Shown here piece after piece: positions 25,218-33,111 of a stretch of 51,329 bases of DNA. Every line of letters starts with the position of its first letter. The first letter of the stretch is position 1. Both the position numbers and the translations under genes were made by a program. This stretch comes from an uncultured Clostridia bacterium (GTDB lineage: Bacteria; Bacillota; Clostridia; Christensenellales; CAG-314): assembly GCA_947601445.1 (NCBI GenBank), contig CANQGD010000008.1, positions 1 through 51,329 on the forward strand, written 5' to 3'. The notes below the pieces were generated by a model, which was given only the letters and a program-made list of their open reading frames with translations, did not search any database and had not been told where the DNA came from.

Positions 25218-25622
25218 GTGAAAATGTCGTCGAAGGCAAGGTATGGCTTGTATGTGGCTGTTGAACTTGCCAAAAATTACAATAAAGGCGAATATCTCAA
25301 CGTGACAACTTTATCGCAAGCGACGGGTGTTTCGGAAAAATATCTCGAACAGATAATAGCGTTGATGAAAAAAGCCGAAATTGTATCCGCAACCAGAGGC
25401 GCTACGGGCGGTTACAAACTGACAGCCACCCCGGAAGAAATTACAGTGGGGCAAGTTTTGCGCGCAGTTGAGGACAATTTGCAAATTGTGGATTGTTTAC
25501 ATTCCGAATGTTCGCAGAGAGGCAAGTGCGTGGCGCATAATCTTTGGGGAAAACTTTACGATAATATCAATTCCTATCTTGATACGATAAGTCTCACTCA
25601 ATTAGCGGAGGATAAATTATGA
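25218..25622 (+). CDS. Rrf2 family transcriptional regulator (IscR/CymR type)
   Basis: A 134-residue Rrf2 winged-helix regulator. The N-terminus KMSSKARYGLYVAVELAK and the wing GGYKLTATPEEITVGQVLRAVE are typical. Cysteines at 93, 98 and 104 (C-x4-C-x5-C) are close to the IscR ligands C92, C98 and C104, so it may sense iron-sulphur status; CymR, which lacks them, instead responds to cysteine synthesis. The GTG at 25218 is 7 bases from AGGA and matches the family start. It leads an operon with nifS and nifU and probably represses it through the palindrome on its promoter. Confidence 0.9.
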   Translation: MKMSSKARYGLYVAVELAKNYNKGEYLNVTTLSQATGVSEKYLEQIIALMKKAEIVSATRGATGGYKLTATPEEITVGQVLRAVEDNLQIVDCLHSECSQRGKCVAHNLWGKLYDNINSYLDTISLTQLAEDKL

Positions 25623-26800
25623 AAATATATGCGGATCACGCGGCGTCGACACCTTGTGACGAGCGTGTAGTTCAGGCAATGCTGCCGTATTTTACGGAAA
25701 ACTTCGGCAATGCCAACAGTCAGCATTTTGTCGGACGCGATGCCGCAAAGGCTTTGGCAGATGCACGTGATACCGTCGCGGAAATTCTCGGTTGTAAACC
25801 CAATGAAATTTATTTTACCAGCGGCGGAACGGAAGGAGATAATTGGGCGCTGAAAGGCGTAGCGCTCCACAAAAAGGATAAGGGCAATCATGTAATTATT
25901 TCATCTATTGAGCATCATGCTATACTTACGCCTGCCGAGTGGTTGGAGAATAACGGATTCAAAGTGACGCGTTTGCCCGTTGACAGTACGGGAATAGTAA
26001 GTGTCAAATCGTTGGAAGACGCTATCGATGATCAAACAACAATTGTATCCGTGATGTATGCCAATAACGAGGTCGGTACAATACAGCCGATAAAAGAACT
26101 TGCTCGCGTGGCGCATTTGCACGGAGCATTGTTCCACACCGATTGCGTTCAGGCAATACCTTATATGAACATTGACGTGAAAGAATTAGGCGTTGATTTG
26201 CTGACTATTTCGGGACATAAATTTTACGGTCCCAAGGGCGCGGGAGTATTATATATTCGCAATGGCGTAAAGCTCGACAAATTGATTTGCGGGGGCGGAC
26301 AAGAACGTTCACAGCGTGCAGGCACTGTAAATGTGCCGGCAGTGGTTGGTTTGGCAACGGCATTGAAATTATCGCGTGAGGAATTGGACAAAAACAATGC
26401 GCATATATGTCAATTGCGCGATCACTTCGAAAAGCGAGTGGAAAGTGAGATTCCGTATATTCGTCAAAACGGAAACAAGCAACATCGTATACCGAGTATA
26501 GCAAATTACAGTTTTGAATTTGTCGAGGGTGAAGGTATACTTATGCTGTTGGACTTCAACGGGATTGCCGTTTCAAGCGGGTCGGCATGCAGTAGCGGCA
26601 GTCTGGACCCATCGCATGTTTTACTTGCTATGGGTGTTCCCATCGAGGTATCTCACGGTTCGATACGGTTTAGTTTCGGTAAACACAACACTATTGAGGA
26701 AGTAGACTACATTGTTGATAAACTGAAAGAAACAATTTCCAGATTGCGTGAGATGTCGCCGTTGTTTGATTTGAAAAAGGGAGGAACATATAATGTATAA
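25619..26800 (+). CDS. nifS: cysteine desulfurase (NifS/IscS family)
   Basis: A 393-residue PLP-dependent cysteine desulfurase that takes sulphur from cysteine for Fe-S cluster assembly and tRNA thiolation. The PLP Lys is K201 in SGHKFYGPKGAG. The catalytic Cys is C324 in SSGSACSSGS, on the flexible loop seen in group I enzymes. The ATG at 25619 overlaps the rrf2 stop by 4 bases, and nifU starts 8 bases before its end. The direct nifU neighbour indicates delivery to a scaffold; no mnmA is next to it, unlike in Bacillus. Confidence 0.95.
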   Translation: MKIYADHAASTPCDERVVQAMLPYFTENFGNANSQHFVGRDAAKALADARDTVAEILGCKPNEIYFTSGGTEGDNWALKGVALHKKDKGNHVIISSIEHHAILTPAEWLENNGFKVTRLPVDSTGIVSVKSLEDAIDDQTTIVSVMYANNEVGTIQPIKELARVAHLHGALFHTDCVQAIPYMNIDVKELGVDLLTISGHKFYGPKGAGVLYIRNGVKLDKLICGGGQERSQRAGTVNVPAVVGLATALKLSREELDKNNAHICQLRDHFEKRVESEIPYIRQNGNKQHRIPSIANYSFEFVEGEGILMLLDFNGIAVSSGSACSSGSLDPSHVLLAMGVPIEVSHGSIRFSFGKHNTIEEVDYIVDKLKETISRLREMSPLFDLKKGGTYNV

Positions 26801-27197
26801 TCAAAAGGTTTTGGAAGCATTTGCACACCCGCAAAATGTAGGTGAAATAGAAAATCCCGACGGAGAAGGTACCGTGGGTAATGCCACTTGCGGCGATATA
26901 ATGCGCATAACTTTGCGTATAGAAAACGACGTAATAAAAGACGCAAAATTTCAGACGTTCGGTTGTGCCGCGGCAATAGCAACAAGTTCTACTGCTACGC
27001 AAATGGTCATCGGAATGACTGTGGACGAAGCGTTGAAACTTACAAATGCCAGAGTGGTAGAGGAACTTGAAGGACTGCCGCCTCAAAAAATTCACTGTTC
27101 TGTCCTTGCGGAAGAAGCTATAAAAAAAGCCATAGAAGACTATCGCGCAAAACAGCAGGGCAAAAATATCGACAAATCCAATGTGGAATATGTGTGA
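26793..27197 (+). CDS. nifU: Fe-S cluster scaffold protein NifU/IscU
   Basis: A 134-residue IscU-type scaffold on which Fe-S clusters are built before transfer. The three ligand cysteines are C33 (NATCGD), C58 (FGCAAA) and C101 (KIHCSVLAE), with the Asp of CGD that promotes cluster transfer. It is the N-terminal NifU domain alone, followed by a short polar tail. HSPs (HscA, HscB) and ferredoxin are not nearby, so this is a minimal NifS-NifU system. A terminator follows at 27220-27261. Confidence 0.95.
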   Translation: MYNQKVLEAFAHPQNVGEIENPDGEGTVGNATCGDIMRITLRIENDVIKDAKFQTFGCAAAIATSSTATQMVIGMTVDEALKLTNARVVEELEGLPPQKIHCSVLAEEAIKKAIEDYRAKQQGKNIDKSNVEYV

Positions 27198-27219
27198 TTT
27201 GCCAAAGTCAAGTAATTTG

Positions 27220-27261
27220 AAACTGCCGGAATTGGTTAAAATTCGTTCCGGCAGTTTTTTT
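27220..27261 (+). terminator. terminator after nifU
   Basis: AAACTGCCGGAA (27220-27231) pairs perfectly with TTCCGGCAGTTT (27246-27257), and a T run follows. It closes the rrf2-nifS-nifU operon. Confidence 0.92.
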
Positions 27262-27589
27262 ATGGATGAAAGTGTATCCTTTTGCTATGATATGTTTGTT
27301 TAGAATGTACTTATTTGTTTGATTTATTTGGAACAAACAAATTAAATTCAAAGTAATAATATGTCATTGCCTTATACATTTACAATACTTGATGCTTCGT
27401 AAAAATGCGTCAATTATTGTCTCTGCGTCCTGGATTTTTGCAAGTTAATTTATATGATTTTTGCAAATTATAGTAAATTTTAACGATTTACATACTACTA
27501 TTCCACGCATAGTATAGTTATTTGGGATATGAACGCATATTTTTGAGGCGTAGTAACACAATAAAGACAGCAACGTTTATGGAGGAATT
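27262..27589. other. gap before the 40-residue gene
   Basis: About 330 AT-rich bases without an ORF. It contains TTTTTGCAA words and an imperfect inverted pair around 27487-27512 (CTACTAT and ATAGTAT). A promoter for the small gene must lie here, but no candidate has a good spacer; TATAGT near 27510 is the best -10 box. Confidence 0.5.
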
Positions 27590-27712
27590 ATGAAAAAACT
27601 TTTGATTGGATTGGCCCTTGGCGCAGCTGCGGGAATGATTGCGAGTGAATTTCCTCAAGTGCAAAAGCTGATCGGTAAAGGCAAAAAGAAAGTGAAAGAA
27701 ATGACGAAATAA
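27590..27712 (+). CDS. small hydrophobic-basic protein (YtxH-like)
   Basis: A 40-residue ORF with strong support: GGAGG 5 bases before the ATG and a terminator right after the stop. The start KKLLIGLALGAAAGMIAS is one Gly/Ala-rich membrane segment, followed by a Lys-rich tail (KGKKKVKEMTK). This resembles small YtxH-type membrane proteins, with low certainty. Function is unknown. It stands between nifU and ruvX, the interval where relatives often carry mnmA, alaS or ireB, and appears to form its own transcription unit. Confidence 0.75.
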   Translation: MKKLLIGLALGAAAGMIASEFPQVQKLIGKGKKKVKEMTK

Positions 27713-27721
27713 CGTTTAGAC

Positions 27722-27747
27722 AAAAGATCGCCTTGCGCGGTCTTTTT
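27722..27747 (+). terminator. terminator after the 40-residue gene
   Basis: AAAAGATCGC (27722-27731) pairs with GCGGTCTTTT (27737-27746), one G-T pair, followed by T. It starts 10 bases after the stop codon. Confidence 0.8.
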
Positions 27748-27783
27748 ACTTGGCGAATTATTTTACATAATTGCCGAATTTTA

Positions 27784-27813
27784 TTGTCAAAACATACCCG
27801 ATTGTGTTAAAAT
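27784..27813 (+). promoter_or_regulatory. promoter of ruvX-DUF1292
   Basis: TTGTCA (27784-27789), then TAAAAT at 27808-27813 (18-base spacer) or TTAAAA at 27807 (17). Transcription would start near 27819-27820, only about 3 bases before the ruvX ATG at 27823. Confidence 0.65.
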
Positions 27814-27822
27814 AAAATTGTT

Positions 27823-28239
27823 ATGGGAAGAATAATGGCTTTGGATGTGGGAAATGTTCGTATAGGTATTGCCATATCCGATTTGATGGGAATAATAGCA
27901 AATCCTTTGGAAACCTACACGCGCAAGGGCGATTTGAATAAGGATGTCGAGTACATTGTTAATTTGGCAAGCAGTTGGGATGTGAGTCGATTCGTATCGG
28001 GTATGCCGTTGGACCTCAAAGGAAGGGAAACGGAACAAGCGTTGAAAACGCGCGAATTTACGGACGCTTTGCAAGCCGCTTGCGATATACCTTTGGAATT
28101 TCTCGATGAGAGATTTACCACATTGTCAGCCGAACGCGTTCTCATAGAAGGTAATGTGCGAAGAGAAGATCGTAAAAAAGTTATTGACAAGGTTGCCGCG
28201 ACGATTATTTTGCAAAACTATTTAGATAGAAAAAGATAA
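27823..28239 (+). CDS. ruvX: RuvX/YqgF Holliday junction resolvase-like nuclease
   Basis: RuvX/YqgF (138 residues), an RNase H-fold protein. It was predicted as a Holliday junction resolvase, and E. coli YqgF is also linked to 16S rRNA 5' end processing. The metal site residues are in ALDVGNVRIGIAISD, and the later motifs FLDERFTTLSAERVL and DKVAATIILQ are typical. The ATG at 27823 has no ribosome binding site and nearly coincides with the predicted transcription start; ATG at 27835 has GGAAG upstream but would shorten the first strand. ruvX followed by a DUF1292 gene is conserved in Firmicutes. Confidence 0.93.
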   Translation: MGRIMALDVGNVRIGIAISDLMGIIANPLETYTRKGDLNKDVEYIVNLASSWDVSRFVSGMPLDLKGRETEQALKTREFTDALQAACDIPLEFLDERFTTLSAERVLIEGNVRREDRKKVIDKVAATIILQNYLDRKR

Positions 28240-28256
28240 ATTTTGGAGGTAAATTC

Positions 28257-28643
28257 ATGGACGAAAAAGAAAAAAAACAGCACGACTGTGATTGTGTACA
28301 CGATCACGACGAGCATTGTGATTGCGGTTGCGAAGAGATAGATGAGGACGTTGTTATGTTGGAAGATGAAGACGGCAACGAAATTCCTTTCTATCATATT
28401 GCTACGCTTGATCATGATGGCAAGGAATATGCTTGTTTGCAACAGGCCGACGACGAAGACCCGATTGTGGAGATTTTCGAATTGCAGGAAGTGGAAGAAG
28501 GAGAAGAAGTTTATTACAATTTCCTTCCCATTGACGACGAATTATATGAAACTCTTTACAAACAACTCGAAGATGAAGTTGCCGCCATGTCGGATGACGA
28601 TTGCGACGATCCCGATTGCGAATGTCATCATCGCGACGAGTAA
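28257..28643 (+). CDS. DUF1292 (YrzB family) protein with Cys/His-rich ends
   Basis: A 128-residue acidic protein of the DUF1292 family (B. subtilis YrzB), function unknown. The core DUF1292 segment is at about residues 35-105 (VMLEDEDGNEIPFYHIATLD to EVEEGEEVYYNFLP, quoted in part). Unusual are the ends: the N-terminus has HDCDCVHDHDEHCDCGC and the C-terminus DDCDDPDCECHH, both suited to metal binding. GGAGG precedes the ATG. It follows ruvX after 17 bases and is closed by a terminator. Confidence 0.88.
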   Translation: MDEKEKKQHDCDCVHDHDEHCDCGCEEIDEDVVMLEDEDGNEIPFYHIATLDHDGKEYACLQQADDEDPIVEIFELQEVEEGEEVYYNFLPIDDELYETLYKQLEDEVAAMSDDDCDDPDCECHHRDE

Positions 28644-28656
28644 AATTTCTAAGCGA

Positions 28657-28692
28657 CAAACCCTCTCAACACTCGTTGGGAGGGTTTGTTTG
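28657..28692 (+). terminator. terminator after the DUF1292 gene
   Basis: CAAACCCTCTCAAC (28657-28670) pairs with GTTGGGAGGGTTTG (28675-28688), one G-T pair, ACTC loop, then TTTG. Confidence 0.88.
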
Positions 28693-28978
28693 TGAAAAAC
28701 TGTTTCTCGATGTAGTTTCTTTTGGTGATAACGGTTGAATTTCCTCTGTTTTTTAATTGTAGGACATTTTACGGAAAATGCGTTCCCGCAAGTATATTTG
28801 TTCTCACGGTTTGTCGTATTTCGCTGTCTTTCGCCGTTGTGGGATATGTCGAAAACAATTTTCGGCTATACGTGTGCGGTGCACATATTTTTATGAAAAG
28901 AAAAATGTCGGCAGTGAAAAAATATAGTTTTAGGATTTGTTTATATTTTAGCTTTTATAAAAACTATCTTTATTTTGA
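28693..28978. other. gap before the rpsB promoter
   Basis: About 290 bases. An 89-codon ORF crosses it but has no ribosome binding site, an odd Cys/Phe-rich composition and runs into the promoter, so I do not call it. Nothing else is visible. Confidence 0.55.
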
Positions 28979-29007
28979 TTGCAAAATATAGAGGCTTGTG
29001 CTATAAT
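28979..29007 (+). promoter_or_regulatory. promoter of rpsB-tsf
   Basis: TTGCAA (28979-28984), 17-base spacer, TATAAT (29002-29007). It leaves a leader of about 115 bases. Confidence 0.8.
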
Positions 29008-29045
29008 TTACAAGGTTTAATTCGCATTTGCGCAAGATTCGCGCG

Positions 29046-29092
29046 TTGTGCCGAGGTTTGCCTCTCGGTTGCGCACGGAGTTGACGGCACAA
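29046..29092 (+). promoter_or_regulatory. structured leader of rpsB, candidate S2 autoregulatory site
   Basis: TTGTGCCG (29046-29053) pairs perfectly with CGGCACAA (29085-29092). Inside, CCGAGG and CCTCTCGG can form a second hairpin with a TTTG loop that shares the CCG. The leader is GC-rich in an AT-rich context and ends about 20 bases before the AAAGGAG site. Ribosomal protein operons often have such autoregulatory leaders. Confidence 0.55.
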
Positions 29093-29129
29093 AGAGGTTA
29101 AAAACAACAAAAAAAGGAGAATATGAAAA

Positions 29130-29894
29130 ATGGCAGTAGTATCAATGAAACAACTTTTGGAAGCCGGCGTTCATTTCGGACACCAAACCAGAAGATGGAA
29201 TCCCAAAATGAGAAAGTATATCTATACAGAACGTAACGATATACACATTATCGACTTGCAACAAACCGTTGCACAAGCCGAAATCGCATACACTTTTGTT
29301 CGCGACATAGCGGCGCAAGGCAAACCCATTCTGTTTGTCGGAACCAAAAAACAGGCGCAGGACGCTATCAAGACGGAAGCCGAACGTTGCGGAATGTACT
29401 ATGTAAACAATCGTTGGTTGGGAGGCACGCTTACCAATTACAAGACGATCAAATCGCGTATCGAGCGTTTGCATCAAATCAATCAAATGGAAAAATTGGG
29501 CGAATTGGACGTTTTGCCCAAAAAAGAAGTTGCAAAACTTCTTGAAGAACGCGACAAGCTCGAAGCCAATTTGGGCGGAATAAAAGATATGAAAGGGATG
29601 CCCGGATGTATCTTTATCGTAGACCCCAAGATGGAAGCAATCGCGGTGGCAGAGGCTCACGCTCTTAATATACCCATCGTGGCAATCGTAGATACAAACT
29701 GCGATCCCGATCAGGTCGACGTTGTTATTCCCGCAAACGATGACGCAATAGGCGCGATTAAAATCATTGCGTCCATTATCAGCGGCGCTGTCATAGAAGC
29801 TAAGGAAGGCATTGTGATGAGCGCCCCCGTGGACGAAGAAGAACCCGAAAAGACAGAAGAAACAAAAATCGAAGAGGAGACTAACAATGGCTAA
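29130..29894 (+). CDS. rpsB: 30S ribosomal protein S2
   Basis: S2 (254 residues), a small-subunit protein needed for S1 binding and translation start. It begins [27 protein letters not shown] in the family manner ([17 protein letters not shown]), with [16 protein letters not shown] and [11 protein letters not shown] as later signatures. The C-terminus is an acidic Glu/Thr-rich tail. AAAGGAG stands upstream of the ATG. Its stop lies 8 bases inside tsf. Confidence 0.97.
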   Translation: MAVVSMKQLLEAGVHFGHQTRRWNPKMRKYIYTERNDIHIIDLQQTVAQAEIAYTFVRDIAAQGKPILFVGTKKQAQDAIKTEAERCGMYYVNNRWLGGTLTNYKTIKSRIERLHQINQMEKLGELDVLPKKEVAKLLEERDKLEANLGGIKDMKGMPGCIFIVDPKMEAIAVAEAHALNIPIVAIVDTNCDPDQVDVVIPANDDAIGAIKIIASIISGAVIEAKEGIVMSAPVDEEEPEKTEETKIEEETNNG

Positions 29895-30819
29895 TTTCAC
29901 AAATCAAGACGTAATGAAACTTCGCGAGCAAACAGGCGTCGGTATGATGGATTGTAAAAAGGCTCTTGTCGCAACGGACGGAAACTTCGAAGAAGCCGTT
30001 AAGTATCTTCGCGAAAAAGGTATGGCTTCCGCAGCGAAGAAAGCAAGTCGTGTTGCCGCAGAAGGTCTCGTAAAGTGCTTGGTATCCGACGACAAGAAGT
30101 CGGCAGTAGCAGTGGAAATCAACTGTGAAACCGATTTCGTTGCGCGCAGCGATCAATTTATCGAACTTACTAACAACATTGCAAAACACCTGCTTACGTC
30201 AAACGCCGTTACGGTAGAACAGGCTTTGGAGGAAGTTTACTGTGCAGACTGCGGAAAAACAATCAACGTATTGATTGCCGAAGCTACCGCAGCAATCGGA
30301 GAAAAAATTTCTTTGCGCAGATTTACCAGATTTGTACTTGACGGTAACGGAATTATTTCAAGTTACATCCATATGGGCGGCAAGATCGGCGTTTTGTGCG
30401 AATTAAAGAGCGACGCCAATCAAGAAGACCTTGCCGAACTTGCATTTAATATTTGTATGCAGATTGCCGCAAGCAAACCGCAAGTTGTCGGAATTGCCGA
30501 TGTCGATTCCTCTCAGTTGGAACAAGAAAAAGAAATTCTTACCATTCAGGCAAGAAACGAGGGCAAACCCGAAAGCATCATCGGCAAGATGGTAGAAGGA
30601 CGTATACACAAGTTCTATAAAGAAGTCTGTCTCGTCGAACAAGAGTACGTGCGCGATTCTTCTTTGTCGGTAAAACAAGTAATTGCCGATGTGGCAAAGA
30701 AATTGGGCAAAGAAATCGACGTAGTCAGATTTGTTCGCTATGAAATGGGCGAGGGTATCGAAAAGCGCGTAGACAACTTTGTTGACGAAATTGCCGAACA
30801 ACTTAAAAACATTAAGTAA
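29887..30819 (+). CDS. tsf: elongation factor Ts
   Basis: EF-Ts (310 residues) is the nucleotide exchange factor for EF-Tu. The N-terminal UBA-like domain and [10 protein letters not shown] signature are present ([30 protein letters not shown]), followed by two core subdomains and the coiled-coil region. It overlaps the end of rpsB by 8 bases, so coupled translation is expected. A perfect 13-bp hairpin lies between it and pyrH. Confidence 0.97.
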   Translation: MANFTNQDVMKLREQTGVGMMDCKKALVATDGNFEEAVKYLREKGMASAAKKASRVAAEGLVKCLVSDDKKSAVAVEINCETDFVARSDQFIELTNNIAKHLLTSNAVTVEQALEEVYCADCGKTINVLIAEATAAIGEKISLRRFTRFVLDGNGIISSYIHMGGKIGVLCELKSDANQEDLAELAFNICMQIAASKPQVVGIADVDSSQLEQEKEILTIQARNEGKPESIIGKMVEGRIHKFYKEVCLVEQEYVRDSSLSVKQVIADVAKKLGKEIDVVRFVRYEMGEGIEKRVDNFVDEIAEQLKNIK

Positions 30820-30830
30820 TAACCGCCATT

Positions 30831-30864
30831 AAAGAGGGAACAAAGTTGTTGTTCCCTCTTTTGC
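30831..30864 (+). terminator. terminator or attenuator between tsf and pyrH
   Basis: AAAGAGGGAACAA (30831-30843) pairs perfectly with TTGTTCCCTCTTT (30849-30861); the T run is short. No strong promoter was seen between it and pyrH, so some transcripts must read through, and it may tune the ratio of rpsB-tsf to downstream genes. Confidence 0.75.
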
Positions 30865-30887
30865 AAAAAATTTTTCAGCGAGGAATT

Positions 30888-31586
30888 ATGCCTAAATACA
30901 ATCGTATTCTACTCAAAATAAGCGGAGAAGCCTTGTCCGACGGTCATATGAACATTTGCGGTGAAAGCGCCATGAATGTTGCAAGCCAAATCAAACAAAT
31001 AGTTTCCACGGGAGTTGAATTGGGCGTTGTTGTCGGCGGCGGCAATATTTGGCGCGGCCGCGCGATAGATTCTATGGATAGAGCTACTGCCGATTATATA
31101 GGAATGCTTGCAACCGTAATGAACGGCTTGGCTCTCGGAGAAGCTCTCTCTTCGGTCGGAGTAGAAAACAGAGTCGTATCGTCTTTTGCCATTGACAAAG
31201 TGACCGAAACCTATTTTTTACCAAATGTAAAAAGGTATCTCGGTGACGGTAAGGTAGTAATATTCGTAGGAGGCACGGGATCGCCGTATTTTTCCACGGA
31301 TTCCGCCGCATCTTTACGAGCTTGCGAAATCCATGCCGATGCGTTGGTGTGTCTTAAGGCGGTGGACGGACTGTATGACAGCGATCCGAAACTCAATCCG
31401 AACGCAATTAAATTCGATGAAATTTCTTACGACAAAGTTATTGCCGACAATCTTAAAGCATTGGATTTGACGGCTATTGCGATGTGCAGAGAATTCGGCG
31501 TAAAAATTATTTGTATCGGAAAAGACGAGCCCAACGGTGTTGTACGCGCACTGAACGGAGAAAAATTGGGAACAATTATAAAATAA
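30888..31586 (+). CDS. pyrH: UMP kinase
   Basis: Bacterial UMP kinase (232 residues), making UDP from UMP in pyrimidine synthesis; it belongs to the amino acid kinase fold. Seen are YNRILLKISGEAL at the start, the glycine-rich VVGGGNIWRGR, and the later VFVGGTGSPYFSTD and DGLYDSDPKLNP. The ATG at 30888 is preceded by GCGAGGAATT; the frame is open further upstream but only through the hairpin. The pyrH-frr pair after tsf is the standard order. Confidence 0.97.
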   Translation: MPKYNRILLKISGEALSDGHMNICGESAMNVASQIKQIVSTGVELGVVVGGGNIWRGRAIDSMDRATADYIGMLATVMNGLALGEALSSVGVENRVVSSFAIDKVTETYFLPNVKRYLGDGKVVIFVGGTGSPYFSTDSAASLRACEIHADALVCLKAVDGLYDSDPKLNPNAIKFDEISYDKVIADNLKALDLTAIAMCREFGVKIICIGKDEPNGVVRALNGEKLGTIIK

Positions 31587-31589
31587 TTG

Positions 31590-31618
31590 TTGAAATACAA
31601 CTTAATTTATTATAAAAT
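31590..31618 (+). promoter_or_regulatory. promoter before frr
   Basis: TTGAAA (31590-31595), 17-base spacer, TAAAAT (31613-31618), in the 65-base gap between pyrH and frr. Confidence 0.55.
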
Positions 31619-31651
31619 AAAGTCAAAATCACTATATATAGGGAGGGTGTT

Positions 31652-32227
31652 ATGAATTACGCTACACCGCAAATAGAAGAAATCTTTTTGAACTTTGAAA
31701 TGAATTGCGATAAAGCAATCGAATATATGAAAAACGAATACAATTTGATGCGCGCCGGTCGTGCGAATCCAAAACTTGTGGAAAGTATCAAGGTTAACTA
31801 TTACGGTACTCCGACGGCAATCAAAATGATGGGTAATATATCTATTCCCGAGTCAAGATGTCTTGTTATAACGCCTTGGGACAAATCCGCATTGAAGGAT
31901 ATTGAAAAGGCAATTCTTGCCGCCAATATCGGCGTAACTCCGCAAAACGACGGTACGCTTATCAGACTCACTTTCCCCGTACTTACCGAGGAACGTCGCA
32001 GAGATCTTGTAAAACAGGTAAAAAAACTTGCCGAGGATACCAAAGTCGTTTTGAGAAATGCACGCAGAGAAGCAATGGACGGATTGAAAAAGGAAAAAAA
32101 TTCCAAAACGGTATCGGAGGATTTGATCGCCGATTACGAAGAAGAAGTCGATAATGCGCTTGCCAAACAAATAGAGTTGATAGACAGGCTATCCAAGGAG
32201 AAAGAAACGGACGTAATGTCTGTGTAA
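31652..32227 (+). CDS. frr: ribosome recycling factor
   Basis: RRF (191 residues) splits post-termination ribosomes together with EF-G. The RAGRANP signature is seen in MRAGRANPKLVESIKVNYYGTP in pieces (MRAGRANPKLVE; VNYYGTP), followed by the LTEERRRDLVKQVKKLAEDTK segment (quoted in part) and LTxxxVxxxR region. Its N-terminus is about six residues longer than usual. GGGAGGG precedes the ATG at 31652. A small ORF starts 4 bases after its stop. Confidence 0.96.
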   Translation: MNYATPQIEEIFLNFEMNCDKAIEYMKNEYNLMRAGRANPKLVESIKVNYYGTPTAIKMMGNISIPESRCLVITPWDKSALKDIEKAILAANIGVTPQNDGTLIRLTFPVLTEERRRDLVKQVKKLAEDTKVVLRNARREAMDGLKKEKNSKTVSEDLIADYEEEVDNALAKQIELIDRLSKEKETDVMSV

Positions 32228-32230
32228 ACG

Positions 32231-32431
32231 ATGAATCTCAACGATTTGATTGGACTTGAAGCCTGTGAAGCCGAGCGCGTTTTACGTAATTCGGGTATAA
32301 CGGACTTCAAGTTTGTTTATTATGTAGACAGAAAGCAAAAAGAATTTGACAAGGAGTTGATAACGGCAGTTCGCGAAAAGGGAGAAAAGTTGGAGCTTGT
32401 CGTATGCCGTTATAAATTTGAAGTTAGATGA
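32231..32431 (+). CDS. small PASTA-like protein
   Basis: A 66-residue protein between frr and uppS. The start, LNDLIGLEACEAERVLRNSG, resembles a PASTA repeat opening (LIG...EA...L...G), and the rest is a short basic segment (LVVCRYKFEVR). Similar small ORFs at this place occur in clostridial genomes, but I cannot name a family with certainty. No ribosome binding site is obvious; the start lies 4 bases after frr, and its stop overlaps the uppS ATG by 4 bases, so it is translated as part of the chain. Function unknown. Confidence 0.7.
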   Translation: MNLNDLIGLEACEAERVLRNSGITDFKFVYYVDRKQKEFDKELITAVREKGEKLELVVCRYKFEVR

Positions 32432-33111
32432 ACAAACCCGATCATGTTGCAATAATAATGGACGGAAACGGTCGCTGGGCAAAGGCAAGGGGCTTGGCTC
32501 GGTTACACGGACACAAGCGCGGTTTGGATGTCGCCGAGAGAATAATAGATCACTCTCTCGAAATCGGAATAAAATACTTGTCGTTGTACGTGTTTTCAAC
32601 GGAAAATTGGAAACGCCCCGATTCCGAGGTGAGCAATCTTTTTTCATTAGCGGATAGATATATGAGCCGTTTTGAAAAATTCTGTAAAGATAAGGTGCGC
32701 GTGGTCGTATCCGGAGAAAGAGACGGTTTGCCCGTTAAACTTGTTGAAAAAATAAAAGATGTAGAAAACAGAACGAAAGATTTCGATGCGATCTGCGTAA
32801 ATTTGTGCATAAATTACGGCGGTCAAAGAGAAGTCGTCGAGGCTGTAAAAAAAATTTGCGCAAAGGGAGAATCTGTCACGGTCGAGAGCATAAAGCAAAA
32901 TATGTACAATGTATTGCCCGATCCCGATCTTATTTTGCGTACAGGAGGACAACAACGTTTGTCCAATTTTTTGCTTTTTCAAAGCGCATATTCGGAGTTG
33001 ATATTTACAGATACGCTTTGGCCGGATTTTACAAACGAAGAATACGATGCAATTTTGGAAGAGTATTCGAGGCGTACTCGCAATTTCGGAGGAATAAATG
33101 GCTCTAAATAA
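32428..33111 (+). CDS. uppS: undecaprenyl diphosphate synthase
   Basis: UppS (227 residues) is the cis-prenyltransferase that makes the C55 lipid carrier for peptidoglycan. Asp12 of IMDGNGRWAK binds magnesium and diphosphate; STENWKRP and the Glu of SAYSELIF are also kept. In the family motif RTGGE-x-R the protein reads RTGGQQR, so the first Glu is Gln. SNFLLFQSAYSEL otherwise fits. The length is a little under the common 240-250. The ATG overlaps the stop of the small ORF by 4 bases; cdsA overlaps its end by 14. Confidence 0.95.
   Translation: MNKPDHVAIIMDGNGRWAKARGLARLHGHKRGLDVAERIIDHSLEIGIKYLSLYVFSTENWKRPDSEVSNLFSLADRYMSRFEKFCKDKVRVVVSGERDGLPVKLVEKIKDVENRTKDFDAICVNLCINYGGQREVVEAVKKICAKGESVTVESIKQNMYNVLPDPDLILRTGGQQRLSNFLLFQSAYSELIFTDTLWPDFTNEEYDAILEEYSRRTRNFGGINGSK

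Noticed and set aside
27262-27589. Riboswitch or T-box before the 40-residue gene
   Set aside because: No T-box sequence, no GC-rich aptamer-like helices and no terminator/antiterminator pair were visible.
28722-28991. 89-codon ORF before rpsB
   Set aside because: No ribosome binding site, atypical composition and it runs into the rpsB promoter; no similarity recognised.
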